Positions 57,931 through 64,000 of a DNA stretch of 64,000 nt are shown here, piece after piece. This DNA comes from an uncultured Roseobacter sp. (GTDB taxonomy: Bacteria; Pseudomonadota; Alphaproteobacteria; Rhodobacterales; Rhodobacteraceae). The position numbers were made by a program, and so were the translations under genes. Below the pieces are notes generated by a model. That model saw nothing but the letters and a program-made list of their open reading frames with translations. It was not told where the DNA came from and did not search any database. The number at the start of each line of letters is the position of its first letter. Positions within the stretch are counted from its first letter, which is position 1. The DNA is taken from assembly GCF_947495275.1 (NCBI RefSeq), contig NZ_CANLYL010000004.1:186001-250000 (forward strand), read 5' to 3'.

Positions 57931-59399
57931 GGTTTCAGCTGGATGCGCCTGTTGGCTGGCTGCCCAGGGTGACGTGTCACTTGACCGTTCGGCCATGTAA
58001 TCCGTATATCGGCGACCGTCGCAGAGCCGAGGCCAAAGTGCATGGGCCCCGCTTGTCCGCCTGCATGCCCGCCGCCCACGGTGATTTCCTGGGTCTGGGT
58101 TGTGCCGTTTGCGGTGACTTCGACAAGGGCACCCACCGCACGTGTGTTGACGCCCGGCATCCTGAGCTCAACCGACAGGTAGTTGCCGACGTTTTCCGTG
58201 ACATTTCGGTAAAGTTCAACGGGTGCGCGGCGGTTCATCACCACAAGATCGAGCCGCCCGTCCAGATCCAGATCTGCAAGGGCGGCCCCCCGGGAGCGGT
58301 CCACGGTCGCCACGCCGCCGGCAATCGAGCCTTCTGTAAAAGTACCGTCGGCTTGCTGGATCAGTAGGGAATTCGGGTCCTCCATGGCAAGTCCCGGCAT
58401 CTGATCGACGTTGCCTTTTGCGATAAAGAGGTCGGGTCGTCCATCGTTGTTGACGTCTGCAAATTCGGCGTGCCATCCGGTCGAGGGGCGGCCATCGTCA
58501 CCCAGATGCGGCCGTTGGGCATAGGTTCCCAATCCGAAAGGTGCCCGCGTATAATGGCCGTCTTCGCCTGCGATCTGCATGAGTTGATCCCCCATGGAGG
58601 TCAGCATGACCTCCGCCCGTCCATCTCCGGTGATGTCCCGGCTGGCAATTCCCATGCCCCAGAGCCTGATGGTTTCCCAACCGTCGTCCGGGCCCAGAAA
58701 ACGATTGCGCCCGATGTCATACATCTGTTCGGAACCCGCTCGAACGTAATAGTGGCGGTCATTGGAAATGCGCAGACGTTTCTGGCCGCTTGCGTCCCGG
58801 GCAAAGAGCATCGATAGCGCACAATATCCCGGTGTCAGGGTCGTTTTGACGAATTCCGTTCCGCGCCACCTGTGCAGGCTGTTGTCGTCACAGGCCTCAA
58901 ATGGACCGTCGGGGTCGGCACGATCGACGTAATTCCCGATGGCCAATACCGGTCCTGTGTCTTCCCATGTGGCCGAAAACGCCGTTGACCATGCGTCACC
59001 GCCGTCGAACCCCCAAAGAATGTTGGCATTGTCGAAACCACATGACCCATTGCCCAAAAGCAATTGGTTTTCACCAACGCGCAGCACCATCAAATCAAGG
59101 TGGCCGTCGTCATTGATATCCAGAGGGTATGCACCTGTTGCGCCGGTGATCTTTGGAAAAGGGGCGGCGCTGAAGGCCATATCCCCACGGTTGACCATCA
59201 AGCTCGCGGGTGATGTGCCACCTGCCGCCAGCAGATCGGGCAGAGTGTCGCCATTGCAATCGAAAACGGCGACGCCGCCGCCCACGAAATGCTCCCAGCC
59301 CCCGGTGTAACTATGCGGTGGCAGATTGCCGGAGAGGTCTTCGAAAACCACCTCTGCGCTGGCGGTTTGAGCCATCAGACAAAAAAGGAATGCCCTCAT
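57927..59399 (-). CDS. Secreted FG-GAP/ASPIC-UnbV (CRTAC1-like) protein
   Basis: From ATG 59399 the protein has 490 aa with a short signal peptide (MRAFLFCLMAQTASA); the longer frame lies inside xylR. Repeated calcium-type loops (DCNGDTLPDL, DINDDGHLDL, DVNNDGRPDLF, DLDLDGRLDLV) indicate a beta-propeller. The C-terminal region (GNYLSVELRMPGVNTRAVGALVEV, in two parts) matches the ASPIC/UnbV domain. The function of bacterial members is largely unknown; they may bind partners or ions outside the inner membrane. The start overlaps the xylR stop as ATGA, so both are probably on one transcript, and it ends against the MauG-like gene. Confidence 0.85.
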   Translation of the reverse strand: MRAFLFCLMAQTASAEVVFEDLSGNLPPHSYTGGWEHFVGGGVAVFDCNGDTLPDLLAAGGTSPASLMVNRGDMAFSAAPFPKITGATGAYPLDINDDGHLDLMVLRVGENQLLLGNGSCGFDNANILWGFDGGDAWSTAFSATWEDTGPVLAIGNYVDRADPDGPFEACDDNSLHRWRGTEFVKTTLTPGYCALSMLFARDASGQKRLRISNDRHYYVRAGSEQMYDIGRNRFLGPDDGWETIRLWGMGIASRDITGDGRAEVMLTSMGDQLMQIAGEDGHYTRAPFGLGTYAQRPHLGDDGRPSTGWHAEFADVNNDGRPDLFIAKGNVDQMPGLAMEDPNSLLIQQADGTFTEGSIAGGVATVDRSRGAALADLDLDGRLDLVVMNRRAPVELYRNVTENVGNYLSVELRMPGVNTRAVGALVEVTANGTTQTQEITVGGGHAGGQAGPMHFGLGSATVADIRITWPNGQVTRHPGQPANRRIQLKP

Positions 59400-60655
59400 C
59401 CTCTGCGCTCCGCCATGGCGTCTGCGATCTCTGACAGGGCAAGGGCGGCCGCACCATGTGCCCACATCAAATCCCCCCAGGCATGGGTTTCCACCTTCTG
59501 GGGGGCGGCATCGCGGTTCAGCGAGAGGGCATGCATTTCGCGCAGCACATCGTCCGCATAGAGATAGTCGTATTGCATGCGCTCGCCCGAAAGGATGATA
59601 AGCGGAGGATCAAAGAGGTTGACCACATTGGCCAGCCCAAGGGCCAAAAATCGGCCCGCGCGTCGAAAGATGACACGGGCCGCCTCGTTTCCCGCTTTGG
59701 CCTGTTCATAAAGCTGTTGCAGCATCACCTCTGGCGTGGCGGTATCAAAGTGACTTGAATCCAGCGCTGTCGAGGCCTCTCTGACCAGGGCATAGTCGGC
59801 GATATAGGCCTCAAGGCACCCGCGCTGCCCGCATTGGCACAACGCGCCATCCATCTGTACTTTGGTATGGCCCAACTCCATCCCCAGTGATCCGGCGCCA
59901 CGGTAAAGCCGGTGGTTGATGACCAGCCCCATGCCGACACCCTGTTCGATGGTAACTACCGCGAAATCGGCCATGGCGCGCCCCTTGCCAAACCAAAGTT
60001 CCGCCAGCGTGACAAGGTTGGCATCATTGTCGACGGCCACAGGCACACCAAAGGCATCCTCGGCAAAACGCCTGAGCGGCAGGTCAACCTCTGTCAGGAT
60101 CGGAGACCACACCATATGACCGGCGGCATGATCGATCATGCCGGGCATGCCAAGCCCGATACAGGCAATGTCCGATCGCTCAAGGTTTGCCTGCTTCAAC
60201 AAGGCGTCGAGAACCTGACCGGTTTCCAGAAGCATCTGCGACACGGACCGTCTGCGCGGGGTGCAGGTCAGGCTGGCTTGGGCAAGCGGCTGACCGGCTG
60301 CATCAACCAGAAGTGCCGTATGGTTCGCGCGTGACAGTTTGATCCCGACGACATATCCTGCATCGGGCTGGACGGAAAGGGCGACGGGCGGGCGTCCGCG
60401 CGAGGTCGTGCGGGTTGTATCGCTTTGCTCCTGAAGCATGCCAAGGTCCAGAAGCTCTCCGACCAGCGCGGTGATCGACGCAGGGCTGACGCTCAACCGT
60501 TTTGCCAGATCAATCCGTGATATCCGCCCTGCAGAACGCACCGTTTCGAAGACGCGTGACCTCAGGCTACTGCCGGTGTTTTCCGTCTCGGGGCGAATCG
60601 GTCCACAGCCTGTTGGGTTCTCAGGCAGGGGGGATTGGGATATTTCCACATTCAT
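59396..60655 (-). CDS. xylR: ROK-family repressor of xylose genes
   Basis: The 419-aa protein has an N-terminal helix-turn-helix (RIDLAKRLSVSPASITALVG) and a ROK domain with the zinc motif CQCGQRGCLE and the preceding GMELGHTKV. It is divergent from xylF, as expected for alphaproteobacterial XylR, which releases DNA when xylose binds. It starts at ATG 60655 and overlaps the FG-GAP gene by four bases. Family XylR proteins have no sugar kinase activity. Confidence 0.85.
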   Translation of the reverse strand: MNVEISQSPLPENPTGCGPIRPETENTGSSLRSRVFETVRSAGRISRIDLAKRLSVSPASITALVGELLDLGMLQEQSDTTRTTSRGRPPVALSVQPDAGYVVGIKLSRANHTALLVDAAGQPLAQASLTCTPRRRSVSQMLLETGQVLDALLKQANLERSDIACIGLGMPGMIDHAAGHMVWSPILTEVDLPLRRFAEDAFGVPVAVDNDANLVTLAELWFGKGRAMADFAVVTIEQGVGMGLVINHRLYRGAGSLGMELGHTKVQMDGALCQCGQRGCLEAYIADYALVREASTALDSSHFDTATPEVMLQQLYEQAKAGNEAARVIFRRAGRFLALGLANVVNLFDPPLIILSGERMQYDYLYADDVLREMHALSLNRDAAPQKVETHAWGDLMWAHGAAALALSEIADAMAERRG

Positions 60656-60680
60656 TTATTCAGGTCTCAAAATATTAATA

Positions 60681-60725
60681 GGGTGTTTTTTGATGATATT
60701 GACAGAAATTCATCAAAAAACACCC
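60681..60725. promoter_or_regulatory. Long inverted repeat between xylR and xylF
   Basis: A 16-base arm (60681-60696, GGGTGTTTTTTGATGA) is perfectly repeated in reverse at 60710-60725 (TCATCAAAAAACACCC) around 13 bases. It lies 26 bases from the xylR start. It could be an XylR operator with two bound half-sites or a leader hairpin of xylR mRNA. Confidence 0.65.
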
Positions 60726-60750
60726 ATCAGGTCGATATTTTTGCGTCTCA

Positions 60751-60789
60751 TCCATAAATTTATTTTGACAGCTGAATTAAAACAGTCAA
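60751..60789 (+). promoter_or_regulatory. Candidate xylF promoter and regulator site
   Basis: ATAAATTTAT (60754-60763) is a perfect A/T palindrome, followed at once by TTGACA (60765-60770), a good -35 box. TTGAC (60765-60769) mirrors GTCAA (60785-60789) with a 15-base gap. No clear -10 is seen. The layout resembles the frcB upstream region. Confidence 0.4.
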
Positions 60790-60857
60790 TCCTTTTAAAC
60801 ATGCCAATCTGGAATCGGCATCAACAGTCAACAGAACTGTCCCATTGGGAGGATACA

Positions 60858-61886
60858 ATGAAGAAGATCACTTTTTTGGGCGTCGCTATGTCGGCGGCCC
60901 TTTCGACAGCTGCATATGCCGACGGTCATGCCCTGAAGGTGGGGGTCAGCTGGTCCAACTTTCAGGAAGAACGCTGGAAAACAGATGAAGCGGCGATCAA
61001 AGCTGCCCTGAGTGCTGCGGGCGCGACCTATATGTCCGCAGATGCGCAGGCTTCAGCAGCCAAGCAGCTTACAGATGTGGAAGCGTTGATCGCACAGGGT
61101 GCTGACGCGCTGATTATTCTGTCAGTGGACAAGGATGCCGTCGGTCCCGCGGTCGATAAAGCGGATGCCGAAGGTATTCCGGTTGTCGGCTATGACCGTC
61201 TGATCGAAGACCCACGCGCGTTCTACCTGACATTCGACAACAAGGGTGTTGGCCGGATCATCGCCGAGACCGTCGTTGCAAAACAGCCCAGCGGAAACTT
61301 TGCGATCATCAAGGGTGACAAAGGCGATCCCAATGCTGGCTTCCTGCTCGAAGGGATGATGGAAGTGATCGGCGACAAGGTCGAATCCGGTGAAATCAAG
61401 ATCGTCGGCGAGGCCTTCACAGACGGCTGGAAGCCTGACAATGCTCAGAAGAACATGGAACAGATTCTGACCGCGAACGACAACCAGGTTGATGCGGTTC
61501 TGTCCCAGAACGACGGCATGGCAGGTGGCGCGATTGCAGCTCTCACAGCCCAGGGTCTCAGCATTCCGGTTGGCGGCCAGGACGGTGACCACGCCGCGCT
61601 GAACCGCGTAGCCCGTGGCGAGCAAACTGTATCGGTCTGGAAGAACTCCCGTGCCTTGGGGGCGGCGGCTGCGAACATCGCGCTTGAGCTTGCCGATGGA
61701 ACGGCGCTGGCGGACGTGAAGGATGCTGTCAAATGGTCTGGCGGTGAAAAAGGCGTAGAGATGAATGCCATCTTCCTGTCGCCGACACCGATCACCAAAG
61801 ACAACCTGAGCAAGGCCATTGATGCAGGCCACATTGATCAGGAAAAAGCCTGTGCGGGCGCCATCGACGGCGTTGCCGGCTGCTGA
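60858..61886 (+). CDS. xylF: Xylose ABC transporter substrate-binding protein
   Basis: From ATG 60858 behind GGGAGG, the protein has 342 aa with a signal peptide ending near AAYADG (about 22). GVSWSNFQEERWKTDEAAI and ADALIILSVDKDAVGPAV are typical of XylF. It captures D-xylose in the periplasm. A longer frame upstream crosses the regulatory region and is not used. A GC-rich hairpin follows the stop. Confidence 0.92.
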   Translation: MKKITFLGVAMSAALSTAAYADGHALKVGVSWSNFQEERWKTDEAAIKAALSAAGATYMSADAQASAAKQLTDVEALIAQGADALIILSVDKDAVGPAVDKADAEGIPVVGYDRLIEDPRAFYLTFDNKGVGRIIAETVVAKQPSGNFAIIKGDKGDPNAGFLLEGMMEVIGDKVESGEIKIVGEAFTDGWKPDNAQKNMEQILTANDNQVDAVLSQNDGMAGGAIAALTAQGLSIPVGGQDGDHAALNRVARGEQTVSVWKNSRALGAAAANIALELADGTALADVKDAVKWSGGEKGVEMNAIFLSPTPITKDNLSKAIDAGHIDQEKACAGAIDGVAGC

Positions 61887-61901
61887 TCTGCATTGAACTG
61901 A

Positions 61902-61927
61902 CCGGGCGCGTTTGACTGCGCGCCCGG
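61902..61927 (+). repeat. Hairpin between xylF and xylH
   Basis: CCGGGCGCG (61902-61910) pairs with CGCGCCCGG (61919-61927) around an 8-base loop, 15 bases after the xylF stop. There is no T-tract. It resembles the hairpins after frcB and smoE in position. Confidence 0.75.
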
Positions 61928-62018
61928 CACCAGAATTTCTGTAACAGCATGACATCCGATCACTGCGCCGACGCCGGCGCGGCAGGGATACGTGCATTCC
62001 GCGAGGGGGCTCAGCCAC

Positions 62019-63341
62019 ATGACTGATCAAACAACCCAACCACCTGCTTCATCGCCCGCAAGGGAAAGCGCCGTTGCCCGGTTCTTTCGTGAGACGGAAC
62101 TGGACACGCGCCTTCTGGGCATGTTGGGAGCGCTGGCCCTGATCTGGATCGGCTTCCACCTTTACGGTCAGATGTTTCGCGGCGGCGGTTTCTTTCTGAC
62201 ACCCCGCAACCTGTGGAACCTCTCGGTGCAGACAGCCTCCATCGGGATCATGGCAACGGGCATGGTGCTGGTGATCATCACGCGCCACATTGATCTCTCG
62301 GTTGGCTCCGTCCTTGGCTTTTGCGCAATCATCATGGGCGTTGTGCAGGTCAATATCCTGCCGCAATATCTGGGCCTCGGGCATCCGCTGATCTGGGTCA
62401 TCGCCATTTTGGTCGGTATTACTTGCGGTACTTTTATCGGTGCGTTTCACGGTGCGCTGATCGCTTATGGAAAAATTCCAGCCTTCATCGTGACCCTTGG
62501 CGGCTTGCTGGTCTGGCGTGGGGCGGCATTCCTGGTGGCGCGTGGTGAGACCATCTCGCCTGTCGATCCGACATTTGCCTTGCTGGGCGGTGGGCCCTAC
62601 GGCGCAATCGGCGCAACCGGAAGCTGGGTGGTTGGATTGCTGGGCTGCGCGGCCGTCCTGGCGCTGGTCATTCTGGGCCGTCGCAAACGCCGCGTCTTTC
62701 ACATCGCGCAACGTCCGGTCTGGGCCGAGAGCTTCATTGCCATTGTGGGCTGTGGCGCGGTGATTGCGGCGGTGCTGCTGGTCAATGCCTACCCCTGGCC
62801 GCGCGGTATCGTGCGCCGTTACGCTGAGGCCGAAGGGATCGAAATTCCTGACGGCGGCCTTTTCATCTCGCACGGCTTTGCCATACCGGTTCTGATCCTC
62901 GTGGCGGTAGCGATCTTCATGACGATCCTGATGTCACGCTCCCGCTTTGGCCGCTACGTCTATGCCATCGGCGGCAACCCCGAAGCAGCGGAACTGGCCG
63001 GTATCAACACACGCTGGATGACCGTCAAGATCTTTGCCCTGATGGGCGGTCTGGCGGGGCTCTCCGCAGTTGTGGCCTCTGCGCGTCTGGGCTCGGCCAC
63101 CAACGCGCTTGGCACATTGGACGAACTCTATGTCATCGCGGCAGCCGTGATCGGCGGCACATCTCTCGCAGGAGGGGTCGGCACGATTTATGGTGCCATC
63201 CTGGGCGCGCTGGTGATGCAATCGCTACAAACCGGCATGGTGCTGATCGGCTTTGACGCCGCAATGCAGCAGATCGTCGTGGGATCGGTCCTTGTTCTGG
63301 CCGTCTACCTCGACATTCTTTATCGCCGTAAATCAAAGTAA
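62019..63341 (+). CDS. xylH: Xylose ABC transporter permease
   Basis: From ATG 62019 behind GAGGGGG the protein has 440 aa; GTG 61992 is a weaker alternative. A cytoplasmic N-terminus precedes ten or more membrane segments of the ribose/xylose permease type, with [12 protein letters not shown] and [20 protein letters not shown] blocks. A hydrophilic insertion near residue 225 is typical of the longer XylH proteins. Confidence 0.92.
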   Translation: MTDQTTQPPASSPARESAVARFFRETELDTRLLGMLGALALIWIGFHLYGQMFRGGGFFLTPRNLWNLSVQTASIGIMATGMVLVIITRHIDLSVGSVLGFCAIIMGVVQVNILPQYLGLGHPLIWVIAILVGITCGTFIGAFHGALIAYGKIPAFIVTLGGLLVWRGAAFLVARGETISPVDPTFALLGGGPYGAIGATGSWVVGLLGCAAVLALVILGRRKRRVFHIAQRPVWAESFIAIVGCGAVIAAVLLVNAYPWPRGIVRRYAEAEGIEIPDGGLFISHGFAIPVLILVAVAIFMTILMSRSRFGRYVYAIGGNPEAAELAGINTRWMTVKIFALMGGLAGLSAVVASARLGSATNALGTLDELYVIAAAVIGGTSLAGGVGTIYGAILGALVMQSLQTGMVLIGFDAAMQQIVVGSVLVLAVYLDILYRRKSK

Positions 63342-63352
63342 GGGGACAGATC

Positions 63353-64000
63353 ATGACACAACAACGTACAGACACCCCGCTTGTCCAGCTCAAGGATATC
63401 TCTATTTCATTCGGGGGTATCCGCGCCGTGGACCACGTGAGCCTCGATCTCTATCCCGGCGAAGTTGTGGGCCTTCTGGGGCACAATGGGGCGGGCAAAT
63501 CGACGCTGATCAAGATTCTCGCCGGGGCTTATCAAAAGGACGGTGGCGAGATCTGGATCAACGGCGAAAAGGCCGAGATCAACAGCCCGCGCGACGCCCG
63601 TGACTATAACATCGAGACGATCTACCAGACACTGGCGCTGGCGGATAATCTTGATGCCGCATCCAACCTCTTTCTGGGACGCGAACTGACCACGGGCGCG
63701 GGTTTCGTCGATGACGCCAAGATGGAGAGCGAGACCGCCAAGATCATGGCGCGGCTCAATCCCAACTTCAAAAAGCTCAAGGAGCCGGTCAGCGCCTTGT
63801 CGGGCGGTCAGCGTCAGTCTGTCGCGATTGCCCGCGCGGTCTATTTCAACGCCAAGATCCTGATTATGGACGAACCCACCGCCGCGTTGGGCGTGCATGA
63901 AACCCAGATGGTTGCGGAGCTGATTCAGGAGTTGAAAAAGCAGGGGTTGGGGATTTTCCTGATCTCTCACGATACCCGCGAAATGCTCGAACTCTGTGAC
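63353..64000 (+). CDS. xylG: Xylose ABC transporter ATPase, 5' part
   Basis: The frame opens at ATG 63353, 11 bases after xylH, behind AGGGGA, and is still open at the window end after 216 codons. Walker [10 protein letters not shown], signature [15 protein letters not shown], Walker [13 protein letters not shown] and switch histidine LISHDTRE are visible. It resembles FrcA closely, so it is probably a single-domain ATPase of about 260 aa lacking only its last 40-50 residues here. Confidence 0.9.
   Translation, partial: MTQQRTDTPLVQLKDISISFGGIRAVDHVSLDLYPGEVVGLLGHNGAGKSTLIKILAGAYQKDGGEIWINGEKAEINSPRDARDYNIETIYQTLALADNLDAASNLFLGRELTTGAGFVDDAKMESETAKIMARLNPNFKKLKEPVSALSGGQRQSVAIARAVYFNAKILIMDEPTAALGVHETQMVAELIQELKKQGLGIFLISHDTREMLELCD

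Overview
The window reads as a chromosome segment of an alphaproteobacterium of the Rhodobacterales (Roseobacter group). It is GC-rich and densely coding, with many 4-bp start/stop overlaps. It carries alphaproteobacterial versions of GlpSTPQUV (glycerol), FrcBCAK (fructose), SmoEFGK-SmoS-MtlK (sorbitol/mannitol) and XylFHG (xylose) uptake, plus a glgPBCAX-malQ-pgm glycogen cluster. I see no rRNA, tRNA, CRISPR array, insertion sequence or phage gene. No gene-free stretch exceeds 300 bases. The longest, 14213-14507 between glpR and glpD, holds operator-like repeats.

Region 1 (1-6446) is the least familiar part: the tail of an unknown gene, a PP2C-type phosphatase, a P-loop GTPase-like protein, a dynamin-like large GTPase, a second small GTPase, a possible Roadblock/LC7-like protein and a protein I do not recognise. 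All lie on one strand. This is my best candidate for an undescribed system.

Region 2 (6657-13414) is one operon: an NMT1/TauA-type ABC importer followed by a cytosine-deaminase-like amidohydrolase, an FAD-linked oxidase, a flavodoxin-fold oxidoreductase and a creatininase-family hydrolase. It looks like uptake and breakdown of a nitrogen heterocycle or cyclic amide; the substrate is unknown.

Region 3 (13451-25217) is the glycerol locus: glpR, divergent from glpD-glpS-glpT-glpP-glpQ-(117-aa membrane protein)-glpU-glpV, then glpK and an iron-type alcohol dehydrogenase. Region 4 (25221-30252) is frcR divergent from frcB-frcC-frcA-frcK. Region 5 (30475-34813) is gap-edd-eda and a HAD phosphatase, the lower Entner-Doudoroff branch. 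Region 6 (34803-43334) is a SorC-type regulator, smoEFGK, smoS, mtlK and a fructokinase gene. Region 7 (43439-56567) is the glycogen cluster. Region 8 (56623-59399) is a MauG-like di-haem protein convergent with an FG-GAP/UnbV secreted protein. Region 9 (59396-64000) is xylR divergent from xylF-xylH-xylG; xylG runs off the window end.

Regions 3-7 and 9 form a roughly 50-kb carbohydrate island. Polyols and sugars enter by ABC transport, are oxidised or phosphorylated to fructose 6-phosphate or triose phosphate, pass through the Entner-Doudoroff branch, or are stored as glycogen. A shared GTTAGCG(C/G)TAAC operator-like palindrome before gap-edd-eda and before the fructokinase gene suggests a common regulator encoded elsewhere.
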